Positions 40,929 to 51,845 of a DNA stretch of 64,000 nucleotides are shown piece by piece (the stretch's first letter is position 1; each line of letters opens with the position of its first letter). The position numbers and the translations under genes are program-made. Source of the stretch: Scilla litardierei (lineage: Eukaryota > Streptophyta > Magnoliopsida > Asparagales > Asparagaceae); contig CM061142.1 in the NCBI GenBank assembly GCA_030789695.1, forward strand, positions 159,583,391 to 159,647,390, given 5' to 3'. The notes beneath the pieces were generated by a model. It did no database searches. It worked only from the letters and a program-made list of their open reading frames with translations, and was not told the origin of the DNA.

Positions 40929-43900
40929 TGTAACGGCCACTTCCGGTCGTACGTATTTTGTGCGTATGTTGATTCGTGTGAGTATTTTTTTGTATTTGGT
41001 TTTATTATTGTAATTCCGTAGTTCCGACGTGCGACCGAACCCCGTATTCACGATCCTCTCGAAGGCGCGATCGCCCCTGTATTTTCCTTGTAATTTTTGG
41101 ATGTCGAGGGCCCAATCTACTTAACACGTTAATAAGTTATAAAATATTTCTTATAAAAAAATTTTAATTTTTCTAGATGGGCTGTCGTTTTAATTCCAAA
41201 ACAAACTAATTAATATGATAAACCCTAAACTAATTCATTCTTATTAAAAGATGGCTCCACTCACTGTCAAATGTAACTGACATCTTTAAAATATCTAACT
41301 AAATAACTAAGGGATCTTTTTACATCCAAGACTCAGTCACTCTCCCTTTTACACGTCGCCCACATTTCTCTCTCCCACGTGCAAGTGCAACTTCCCCACG
41401 TTTCCGCTCCGAACTCTGCTGTCCCTTGAATAAAATAAATCCTAGGGTCACCAGCAACCTCTACCTCCTTCATTTATAACCCTACCTTTCGTTTTCTCCA
41501 CAGCCGCCCCTATCCCCTATCTCCTCTCCACAGAACGCGCAAACCCCAGCTTCACAAACACCCGACGTCGGCCCTACCATCGTTCACGTCGCCCAACAAC
41601 CCAACGCCGCGGCCCCCTCTATCTCCCCTCGCCGAAAGCCCAACGCCACCTCCTATTTACTCGAGGCGCAACACCCAAACTCGCCCAGCAAACCCTGGCA
41701 ACACTCTCCAGACCACTACGCGCCTCAGGACCGCTCAAAACTCCAAGCTCGACGCTGTCAACGCCCTGTCGACCCTGCCTCCTCCCTCGGACGACTGTCC
41801 GCCGTGCTGCTATCTTCGCCCCGGCGTTGGAGCACCCTACAACGCCGCATCACGTAAGTGATTAGTAGGTTGTCTTACCTTTCATTGTACGAGCAGTGAC
41901 ACCATGCATGTAAAGTTTATAAAAATGAGTTAAATATTAGTTATAGGTTATTAGATTAACACTAATAATTGGCATGTTAAGGATATGCATATGATACCAA
42001 CCCATGCGTCAGTAAGATGGGTCACTTTATAATAACACTCCCATGCAACTGTGGAATTATTTAACATGGATACATGATAGAGGATTATATTAATAAGACT
42101 TGTAACCTAAGTTAGTAAATTATGTTTATTATAACCCATAATGTCCACAGTTAGCTGTTTGTTAAGTTAGCTTATTATTAATTAAGTATGTGCAGTGTAT
42201 ATATATACCTCTGTACAAATTCGCATAGCATCTGTTCGTTTATTTTTTAAAGACTTTGAGAACGGTATCACATATGCATTTAAGAGGACAGAGTAAACAG
42301 AATCCTAGGAAAAGTTATAACAGGTGGCCTTATAACTTCAGTGCTGGTTGGAGGGTATTCATAACAAGACTTATTTTTAAAGTGGGTAAAAATTGTTTAT
42401 GCGTAAGGTTGCATGATATATTAGCATTAGTTGACTCTGTACCCTTCCCGAACTACTTCAGCATTAACATATGTAATTTATATGGAAAGAGAGATCTAAT
42501 GGCCTAACATTTTTGTTTACTACTAGATGAGTCCTTCACTCATCACTAAAGATTAACACCAACACACTTTGCATGCTTTTGTCTTGTTTTATCATAGAAT
42601 TATTAATAAATATATATAACAGTTTAAATCTGATATTATGAAAACAGTGAGTTCCTATAGGTTGCCTTGTACACATATTAATGAGTGAACTATACCTATG
42701 ATATTAAATAAACATATAGGTTACCACCTGGCATCAGTACCTTACAACATTCTTTTATTATAATAATACTAGTACTACTTTATATATATATATATATGTA
42801 ACAGTAAGGAAGTGAGGAGTTTGGGTACATAAGAATATGTATGCTAGCAGTAAGCAATATTAGATGAAAAATGTGTTGTAAGTAAATTTTTATATTACTC
42901 GTTAGTTAATATTTTAAAACCATTAACGCAGAAAACATACACACTTTCTGTACGGACTCGGCGACACCAAGAACTTCAGGATCAGGCAAGTGAAACTTGC
43001 CAACTTTTCTTTAGGCCATGTCTTTAGGCCAATTTCCCGTACTAGCGTGAAATGATAGCGATCTAGGCGCAACTTTGTGATCTAGCTTGACAACGAAGCT
43101 AGATCCGACACCTTGCCATATCAGTTATGTAATGATATCTGTCATGTTTAAATTTCTTAACTGCACGCATTTGAATTGTTAACTGCCATGCATTGCATCG
43201 TACATGTCATCCTAGTTAAACTTGCATCGTAGCACACGCTACACTACTTGTACTATCCATGTTTCCATGTTATCGGCTAGGCACCCGTTATGCGGGCATA
43301 ACCCTACGCCATCCGTGTTAAAAACACTTCCTGGCTCGTGATCCAGAAGCGAGCATTCCGTGTTCGGGGGTAATGCCCTGGCTCGACACACGTGGAGGGG
43401 TAGGGATAAACGGTCACTTGAGCGTAAGAGTTGGCCCGTACAGCCACTCTAGCCAAAGGGCGGAATCTCTGTGCACGACGTGATCATAATTCCAGTACTT
43501 GTCTTTTACTTGTTTAATTGCCATGCCATGTCTTTGTCATTTTATATCCATGTCATACTTTACTTTAGAACTGTTAGGTTGCTTTACTTTTATAGATTCC
43601 TTGTACAAGTCTTTTTAGACTTGCTGACATGTGCCCCTTCTCTTTGGGTGACGCATGTTAGTTGCTGAGCCAGAGACAGTTGCGGAGGGTGACGAGTTCG
43701 TGGAGTTCGTGCCCGAACCTGTTGGTGACGTGGAGTACGAGGACACCGGTGACCAATCTTAGAGATCTTCCGTACTCTTCTTTTGTTAGCTGTGGTTATC
43801 GGTGAGTAGCACCGTTTTGTTAGATTCTGTTGGCCATGCTAGGTCTTTTGCTTTTGACTCTTTTGTTGCCTGGTGGCATTGCTGGTTGTTGGACTTTTTG

Positions 43901-44097
43901 TTGGACTATGAGTTGGAGTAATGTTATATTATTGTCTCTCTTTTTCCTATTATTGTTATTGTTGTTCTGAGTCACATTACAGGGACCTGCTACTTCGTTT
44001 TATTTGACGCTTATCGGACTTGCGGCTTTGCAGCTTCAAGTCCGTGCGGACCTTCTTACGCTTCGCCTCCATGTTTTTGGGAAGCGGGGCGTGACAG
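40929..44097 (+). repeat. Chromovirus LTR A (shared by both copies)
   Basis: TGTAACGGCC...GGGGCGTGACA, 3169 bp. TATA-like TTTATAA near 41476, a C-rich leader to about 41852, then GTAAGT at about 41854, a long AT-rich stretch with a (TA)n run near 42782, the conserved hairpin pair near 43044-43105 (left arm of the first missing), and an acceptor-like CATGTTAG near 43662. It lacks 18 bp that LTR B has, flanked there by direct repeats GTGAAA. Confidence 0.88.
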
Positions 44098-44130
44098 GTT
44101 TCTTTGGTGGCCCATGCAGGTCATTCATAT
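44098..44130 (+). promoter_or_regulatory. Candidate primer-binding region of chromovirus
   Basis: GGTTTCTTTGGTGGCCCATGCAGGTC follows the LTR in two blocks; the part TGGTGGCCCATGCAGGTC (from 44106) is shared with the second chromovirus family at 63132-63149. It starts with TGG as a PBS should but does not match initiator tRNA-Met; the tRNA is not identified. Confidence 0.45.
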
Positions 44131-44248
44131 TTTCTGTAACTGTGACTTAATCAGAATAACAATAAGAATTATAGAAAGTCCAATAAAAAAAATTCAACGC
44201 CGTGCCTTGGGCTAAGAGTCTGATCTGTTTTGTTTCCTGTGTCAATAG

Positions 44249-45380
44249 ATGGCTGGGAGACGGAATGCCCGTGGTGGTGGTGGTGTGCCCCCTCGTGACC
44301 AGGAGCCGGACCGAGAGCCCACCACCGGGGAGATGATGAAGATGATGCATCAGATGATGCAGGTGCAGCAAGGAATTCTACAGACTGTCCGGAATGTTCC
44401 GCCTGCTCGTGCAGCACCGGCTGTCCAGGCTGCCCCTCGCTTTGAGCCCGGAGCGAAGCAATTTCGGGAGCTGGGTCCCGCTTACTTCGATGGGACCGAG
44501 GGACCCCTGGCTGCAGATGAGTGGACCAGGAACATGGAAGATAATCTGAAGATGTCGAAGGTCGACCCGACTGGATGGGTTGATCTGGCAAAGCGGCAGC
44601 TGAAGGACAACGCGCGGAACTGGTGGGATGCCGAGGAGGAGTTGTTGGAGGAGCCGATTTCTTGGGCTACCTTCAAGTCCAGGTTTGATGAGGAATATTT
44701 TCCTAAGGCCGCCAGGAGGGAGATGGCTCAGCGTTTCATTGACTTGAAGCAGGGGAATTTGACGGTGGATCAGTACCACCAGGAATTTACGAGGCTGAGT
44801 CGTTTTGCACCAAAGATGGTGTAGGATGCTGAGGAGAGAGCCCAGAGGTTTCTGCAGGGGCTTTCGTTGGATCTGCAGAGCTATGTCACTTCTTCTGATG
44901 CGGAGACTTACCAGAAGGTTCTGATTGCGGCGAAGAGGCAGGAGAGGATTGTGAATCAGAAGAGGGGACCGATTTCTGGCACTGGGAAGAGGCCTATGGA
45001 GCAGGCCAGAGCAGTGGTGAGACCGGGGCACGGGCCCAACCAGCCTGTGCAGTTCAAGAGGCCCGGAGGACCTTCTACTTTGAAGACTTGCAATTTCTGT
45101 GGCAAGACGGGGCATATCAAGGATCTGTGCCGGAAGATGCTGGGGCAGTGTTTAGTTTGTGGTGATCCTGCGCACACCATGAAGGATTGCCCGAGGTCGA
45201 AGCAGCCGTGGAGGGCACCTGTTGCAGCTCAGCCGTTGCAGCAGAGGGCACCTGTTCCTGCTGGTCGTGGAGCACCTCTCGTTCCGCAGAGGCAGGCGTT
45301 TCAGCAGGCTGTCCGGCCGAGACGACAGGCGTTTTTGATGACTGCTGCTGAGACCGAGGCGCTGGATGAGGTTATCGCAG
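44249..45380 (+). pseudogene. gag: Chromovirus gag, copy 2 (nonsense codon in capsid)
   Basis: Same gag as copy 1, starting MAGRRNARGG at 44249. TAG at 44822-44824 (CAG in copy 1) stops it after FAPKMV, within the capsid domain. Beyond it the frame is open through both zinc knuckles (CNFCGKTGHIKDLC and CLVCGDPAHTMKDC) and RAPVPAGRGAPLVPQ to the splice donor at 45381; unspliced, it would end NFLSSCFFS at 45412. Confidence 0.85.
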
Positions 45381-45494
45381 GTAACTTTCTATCTAGCTGT
45401 TTTTTTTCTTAGTCCGGTTGGTTGTTAGATTTGATTAGTTGTTTGCATATGATTGTTTGCTAGAATAGAATTTGATTGTTAGACTGTCTGTTAG
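45381..45494 (+). other. Putative intron at gag/protease junction, copy 2
   Basis: 114 bp, GTAACT...TGTTAG, the same as copy 1. Splicing restores one reading frame from gag into protease. Confidence 0.65.
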
Positions 45495-46420
45495 GTGTGA
45501 TCTTGGTTTGCGCTTTTCCTGCACGAGTTCTCTTCGACTCTGGTGCATCCATGTGTATCATTTCTCGGAGCTTCGTGGAGAGGCATTCCTTGTCGACTTC
45601 CTCTCTTCCCCAGAGTTGGAACATCGTCACAGGGAATGGTGTGATTTCGGTGCATCGTGGGTGCAATTTCTGCCCGTTGGTGGTCTGTGGACACGAGATG
45701 TATGCTGACTTTATTGTCCACGACATCATCAACTACGATGCGGTGCTTGGGATGGATTGGCTTGCGAGCTTCTACGCTACAATCGACTGTCGGAGGAAGA
45801 AGGTGGTGTTCGAGATTCCTGGACATCCAGTGTTTGAGTTCAGCCGTGGTAGCAGTTCGCTTGGTCCGGTCAGGTTTCGGGCCAAGCCGGTGGAAGCTGT
45901 GGATGTTGTGAGGAACATCCGGGAGAAGCTAAGGATTGCGCAGGACCGTTTCAAGCATTGGGCAGATGCTAAACAGAGGCCTCTGGAGTTTCAGCCTGGA
46001 GACCATGTTTTTCTGAAGATTTCTCCGAATCGCGGAGTTATCCGATTTGGAAAGAGAGGCAAGCTGAGTCCGAGGTACATTGGGCCGTTTGACGTCCTGG
46101 AGAGAGTTGGAGCTGTGGCTTATCGCTTGGCATTGCCACAGTCACTGGAGGGAGTTCACGACGTATTTCACGTATCTCAGTTACGTCGATATGTCAGTGA
46201 TCCGGCCCATGCTGTTGATTTCTCAGAGATCACGGTTCGTCCGGATCTTACCTATGACCAGCAGCCAGTTGAGATTTTGGACCGACGGCAGAAGCAGTTG
46301 AGAAATAAGACCGTCGACCTGGTTAGAGTGCAGTGGCGGCATGGTTCACCTGGGGAGTCTACCTGGGAGCGTGAGGAAGACATGAGAGATCGCTTCCCGC
46401 ATTTGTTTCCTGAGCATTAG
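45495..46420 (+). CDS. Protease fused to integrase C-terminus/chromodomain, copy 2 (intact frame)
   Basis: One uninterrupted frame from the splice acceptor; the frame is open from 45476 but the first ATG lies in the intron, so translation as a gag fusion is more likely. Protease: VLFDSGASMCIISRSF (catalytic DSG), YDAVLGMDWLASFYATIDC. At about residue 155 it passes directly into the GPY/F-type integrase tail (GDHVFLKISPNRGVIRFGKR, LSPRYIGPFDVLERVGAVAY) and the chromodomain (VEILDRRQKQLRNKTVDLVR, WRHGSPGESTWEREEDMRD). About 300 residues of protein remain where a full pol has over 1000. Shared with copy 1, so the deletion is ancestral. Confidence 0.83.
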
Positions 46421-46466
46421 TAGATGTAGATTCCGAGGGCGGAATCTTTTCTTAAGGTGGGTAGGA

Positions 46467-49400
46467 TGTAACGGCCACTTCCGGTCGTACGTATTTTGTG
46501 CGTATGTTGATTCGTGTGAGTATTTTTTTGTATTTGGTTTTATTATTGTAATTCCGTAGTTCCGACGCGCGACCGAACCCCGTATTCACGATCCTCTCGA
46601 AGGCGCGATCGCCCCTGTATTTTCCTTGTAATTTTTGGATGTCGAGGGCCCAATCTACTTAACACGTTAATAAGTTATAAAATATTTCTTATAAAAAAAT
46701 TTTAATTTTTCTAGATGGGCTGTCGTTTTAATTCCAAAACAAACTAATTAATATGATAAACCCTAAACTAATTCATTCTTATTAAAAGATGGCTCCACTC
46801 ACTGTCAAATGTAACTGACATCTTTAAAATATCTAACTAAATAACTAAGGGATCTTTTTACATCCAAGACTCAGTCACTCTCCCTTTTACACGTCGCCCA
46901 CATTTCTCTCTCCCACGTGCAAGTGCAACTTCCCCACGTTTCCGCTCCGAACTCTGCTGTCCCTTGAATAAAATAAATCCTAGGGTCACCAGCAACCTCT
47001 ACCTCCTTCATTTATAACCCTACCTTTCGTTTTCTCCACAGCCGCCCCTATCCCCTATCTCCTCTCCACAGAACGCGCAAACCCCAGTTTCACAAACACC
47101 CGACGTCGGCCCTACCATCGTTCACGTCGCCCAACAACCCAACGCCGCGGCCCCCTCTATCTCCCCTCGCCGAAAGCCTAACGCCACCTCCTATTTACTC
47201 GAGGCGCAACACCCAACTCGCCCAGCAAACCCTGGCAACACTCTCCAGACCACTACGCGCCTCAGGACCGCTCAAAACTCCAAGCTCGACGCTGTCAACG
47301 CCCTGTCGACCCTGCCTCCTCCCTCGGACGACTGTCCGCCGTGCTGCTATCTTCGCCCCGGCGTTGGAGCACCCTACAACGCCGCATCACGTAAGTGATT
47401 AGTAGGTTGTCTTACCTTTCATTGTACGAGCAGTGACACCATGCATGTAAAGTTTATAAAAATGAGTTAAATATTAGTTATAGGTTATTAGATTAACACT
47501 AATAATTGGCATGCTAAGGATATGCATATGATACCAACCCATGCGTCAGTAAGATGGGTCACTTTATAATAACACTCCCATGCAACTGTGGAATTATTTA
47601 ACATGGATACATGATAGAGGATTATATTAATAAGACTTGTAACCTAAGTTAGTAAATTATGTTTATTATAACCCATAATGTCCACAGTTAGCTGTTTGTT
47701 AAGTTAGCTTATTATTAATTAAGTATGTGCAGTGTATATATATACCGCTGTACAAATTCGCATAGCATCTGTTCGTTTATTTTTTAAAGACTTTGAGAAC
47801 GGTATCACATATGCATTTAAGAGGACAGAGTAAACAGAATCCTAGGAAAAGTTATAACAGGTGGCCTTATAACTTCAGTGCTGGTTGGAGGGTATTCATA
47901 ACAGGACTTATTTTTAAAGTGGGTAAAAATTGTTTATGCGTAAGGTTGCATGATATATTAGCATTAGTTGACTCTGTACCCTTCCCGAACTACTTCAGCA
48001 TTAACAGATGTAATTTATATGGAAAGAGAGATCTAATGGCCTAACATTTTTGTTTACTACTAGATGAGTCCTTCACTCATCACTAAAGATTAACACCAAC
48101 ACACTTTGCATGCTTTTGTCTTGTTTTATCATAGAATTATTAATAAATATATATAACAGTTTAAATCTGATATTATGAAAACAGTGAGTTCCTATAGGTT
48201 ACCTTGTACACATATTAATGAGTGAACTATACCTATGATATTAAATAAACATATAGGTTACCACCTGGCATCAGTACCTTACAACATTCTTTTATTATAA
48301 TAATACTAGTACTACTTTATATATATATATATATGTAACAGTAAGGAAGTGAAGAGTTTGGGTACATAAGAATATGTATGCTAGCAGTAAGCAATATTAG
48401 ATGAAAAATGTGTTGTAAGTAAATTTTTATATTACTCGTTAGTTAATATTTTAAAACCATTAACGCAGAAAACATACGCACTTTCTGTATGGACTCGGCG
48501 ACACCAAGAACTTCAGGATCAGGCAAGTGAAACTTGCCAACTTTTCTTTAGGCCATGTCTTTAGGCCAATTTCCCGTACTAGCGTGAAAGAGACTAGATC
48601 GTGAAATGATAGCGATCTAGGCGCAACTTTGTGATCTAGCTTGACAACGAAGCTAGATCCGACACCTTGCCATATCAGTTATGTAATGATATCTGTCATG
48701 TTTAAATTTCTTAACTGTACGCATTTGAATTGTTAACTGCCATGCTTTGCATCGTACATGTCATCCTAGTTAAACTTGCATCGTAGCACACGCTACACTA
48801 CTTGTACTATCCATGTTTCCATGTTATCGGCTAGGCACCCGTTATGCGGGCATAACCCTACGCCATCCGTGTTAAAAACACTTCCTGGCTCGTGATCCAG
48901 AAGCGAGCATTCCGTGTTCGGGGGTAATGCCCTGGCTCGACACACGTGGAGGGGTAGGGATAAACGGTCACTTGAGCGTAAGAGTTGGCCCGTACAGCCA
49001 CTCTAGCCAAAGGGCGGAATCTCTGTGCACGACGTGATCATAATTCCAGTACTTGTCTTTTACTTGTTTAATTGCCATGCCATGTCTTTGTCATTTTATA
49101 TCCATGTCATACTTTACTTTAGAACTGTTAGGTTGCCTTACTTTTATAGATTCCTTGCACAAGTCTTTTTAGACTTGCTGACATGTGCCCCTTCTCTTTG
49201 GGTGACGCATGTTAGTTGCTGAGCCAGAGACAGTTGCGGAGGGTGACGAGTTCGTGGAGTTCGTGCCCGAACCTGTTGGTGACGTGGAGTACGAGGACAC
49301 CGGTGACCAATCTTAGAGATCTTCCGTACTCTTCTTTTGTTAGCTGTGGTTATCGGTGAGTAGCACCGTTTTGTTAGATTCTGTTGGCCATGCTAGGTCT

Positions 49401-49650
49401 TTTGCTTTTGACTCTTTTGTTGCCTGGTGGCATTGCTGGTTGTTGGACTTTTTGTTGGACTATGAGTTGGAGTAATGTTATATTATTGTCTCTCTTTTTC
49501 CTATTATTGTTATTGTTGTTCTGAGTCACATTACAGGGACCTGCTACTTCGTTTTATTTGACGCTTATCGGACTTGCGGCTTTGCAGCTTCAAGTCCGTG
49601 CGGACCTTCTCACGCTTCGCCTCCATGTTTTTGGGAAGCGGGGCGTGACA
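46467..49650 (+). repeat. Chromovirus LTR B
   Basis: Partner of LTR A, 3184 bp, with the complete hairpin pair at 48594-48659. Ends GGGGCGTGACA at 49650 and abuts a copia scrap. No TSD can be tested because the left end of the array is truncated. Confidence 0.88.
48594..48659 (+). other. Pair of hairpins with conserved loops (LTR B copy)
   Basis: Hairpin 1: CTAGATC, loop GTGAAATGATAGC, GATCTAG (48594-48620). Hairpin 2: GATCTAGC, loop TTGACAACGAA, GCTAGATC (48633-48659). Loops are identical to those at 23858-23924; stems are entirely different but still pair. Confidence 0.7.
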
Positions 49651-49989
49651 CCATGTCCATGCTAGCAACTAGCGCCAATAACCCACGAATGGACGTGTGT
49701 CGCAAAACCGGTGAGAATATGTCGTTGTAGTCTTCACCCTTCCGTTAAGCTCCCTTGGCAACGAACCTTGCCTTGAACCTGACATTGTTCCCATCTTGAG
49801 TTGAACTTTCTTTGACCTTGTATATCCAACGACAACCAATGGCACGCTTCTCGCTAGGTAACAGCACCAAATCCAAAGTGTCGTTCCGGTGAAGAGACTC
49901 CATTTCCTCCTCCATAGCTCCTTGCCATTATGTCGCATCTTCAGAGACTATGGCTCCACCATATGTCGCTAGCTCCTCGTGCTCTAGGT
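49651..49989 (-). pseudogene. Copia reverse transcriptase fragment
   Basis: On the minus strand: WQGAMEEEMESLHRNDTLDL, KRAIGCRWIYKVKESSTQDG, VRFKARFVAKGA, stop, GEDYNDIFSPV, HTSIRGLLALVASMD, the N-terminal fingers of copia RT with two in-frame stops. Truncated by the chromovirus LTR on one side and by the Athila-like LTR (50002) on the other. Possibly part of the same copia as the LTR scrap at 38347-38603 (inference). Confidence 0.75.
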
Positions 49990-50001
49990 TGAGTGCATAA
50001 G

Positions 50002-51679
50002 TGATGTGTCCATATTTTACATCATTTCATAGCATCATGACATCGCATTTCATGCCATTTTTGCATTCAAATCCCGTATTTTCCTACATTATTGCATTTC
50101 CAATGTTATATTCAAGTTTCGTACAGTTTGATGGATTTTCAGGGATTTTGGAGCGATTCGGGACCCATTTTGGATATAGACACATTTGGCACGCCCGTGA
50201 GCCCGTTGGCGAAGCTATACAGGAGTTCGTCGAGTTTTGGGAGCCATGGGAGGAGTGGAGGAGAGAGCAAGGAGAGAGGAGAAGCTGTAGGAGCTTCAAA
50301 AATACTTTTCTCGGGCGACTCGACCGAGCAGAAGAAAGTTTGAAGAGTAGAGTAGATATGCAGGCTGCTCGGACTGAGCACTCATGGTGCTCGGTCGAGC
50401 AGCCCCTAAGTCCGACGCTCAGCCAATCTCCTACACAGCCCGAGCAGATCTTTTGGCGACCGAGCCAGCTGTCTGCTCGACCGAGCAAGGCGGACTCAGG
50501 CCGAGCAGACAGAGCAGCATATTTTGGAGAAGCGCGACTCCCTGACGTACTCGACCAAGCAGTAGGGCTGCTCGACCGAGCAGCCGACCGAGCAATCACC
50601 TGCTCGACCGAGTCACTGACTGCTGCGTTTGGAAATTTTGCGAGGCTGTCTGTTGCGCGCTTGGGGGAGTGAAGTGGGGATCTGGCTGCTGCGTTTGAGG
50701 AGGTCGATTCATTTTGTATTTTTTGAATTAGTTTTAGAGAGCAGAGAGATTAGAAAAAAACTTGTTAGATCAAAACCTATTTTTTTCGAGATTATTGAAT
50801 TGTTTTCTTGGAGATCTACTATTCTTGCGTTCTGGAATCTTGGGCTTTCTTTTGGATTATTATTTGCGATTATTGTTCGTCTCCGGTGCATAAGTAACTC
50901 GATTCTTAATTGATTAATTTACTACGATGCTTTCTTCGATAAAAATCACATTTTTAATTGTCAATAACGCCATGAGTGAGTAGTCCCCTCTAGGGTTGAT
51001 GGGTTAGCCCTAAGACTTTAGGCGGATGTAGATCTGGATCTCTAGGTTGAATTGGGAATAAAGGGGAGTATTTCGGTCGATCCTACCGAATCCCTAGGAT
51101 AACCCGTACTGAGATCGTGCCCACGGTCTGTGGAATTGATGTTCTTAAGGGGTATACTTAGGATTCGAATAGGGAAATCGATGGATCCAACCAAGGCTTG
51201 TGACCATGCCCGGCTCGTGCCTTGAGGGGATCCACCGACGAACTATATCGCTACGTTGATGGCTACCGCCATTACGTTGACGAGAGCCTCCGAAATACCT
51301 CGAAATTCTAACCCACGAGAGTGGTACGAATTGAGAGATTAATCCCCTAACCCTAATGCAACGTAAGGATCCTATTCCAACATCGATCCCCGACGGTCTT
51401 AGCGGTGATCCCAAATACCCTAGTCCCTTTTATTATTGAATCAACAACAATACCATAACCAATCCTCTCAACCCGATAGCTATCTCACTTCGAGATATAA
51501 AAATAACCTTAGAATTCAAATACACTGTCACTGTCCCTATGGGATTCGACATCTTTTATACTATTATTTGACTCTGTCTGCTTGTGGATAGAGCTCGGAA
51601 TTGACACCTAGGGGCCAGACCACGCCTAGCGACCGTGACACTGCTAGGTGGAATCTAGGTGTAGGTTTCAGGTGCATCA
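50002..51679 (+). repeat. 5' LTR of decayed Athila-like element
   Basis: TGATGTGTCC...GTGCATCA. Contains an array of CTCGACCGAG/CTCGGTCGAG motifs (50318-50612). The first 520 bases match 59915-60440. The TSD candidate on the left is ATAAG (49997-50001); its partner is not visible. Confidence 0.85.
50318..50612. repeat. CTCGACCGAG palindrome-like array in U3
   Basis: About twelve copies of GCTCGACCGAGCA or its complement-like TGCTCGGTCGAGCA, near-palindromic around CGACCG. Repeated at 60232-60440 and internally at 54770-55690. Confidence 0.82.
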
Positions 51680-51703
51680 AGTTTTTGGCGCTGTTGCCGG
51701 GGA
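51680..51703 (+). promoter_or_regulatory. Primer-binding site (Athila type)
   Basis: AGTTTTTGGCGCTGTTGCCG after the LTR end; one change from TTGGCGCCGTTGCCGGGGA. Confidence 0.82.
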
Positions 51704-51845
51704 CGGCAATAGTGTATCTCAGTTTATTTTTTTATTTTGAGAAGTTTGCTAGCAACTCTAATCATTCCTTATCTCCCCACCATTTTTATTCTTTTATTTA
51801 TTACCATGCTACTAATGGTATTTGTCTGAGTTGTTTTGGTGCATG

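Larger units (their letters stand above)
38604..49650 (+). mobile_element. Tandem pair of deletion-derivative Tekay/Del-like chromoviruses
   Basis: Order: internal copy 1 (38604-40928) without 5' LTR or PBS, LTR (40929-44097), internal copy 2 (44098-46466), LTR (46467-49650). The internal copies are near-identical from TGTGACTTAATCAG onward, and the LTRs are near-identical apart from an 18-bp indel. Each internal region encodes gag, a split protease and the C-terminal integrase/chromodomain; reverse transcriptase, RNase H and the integrase core are missing from both. Tandem sharing of an LTR points to unequal LTR recombination. Confidence 0.85.
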
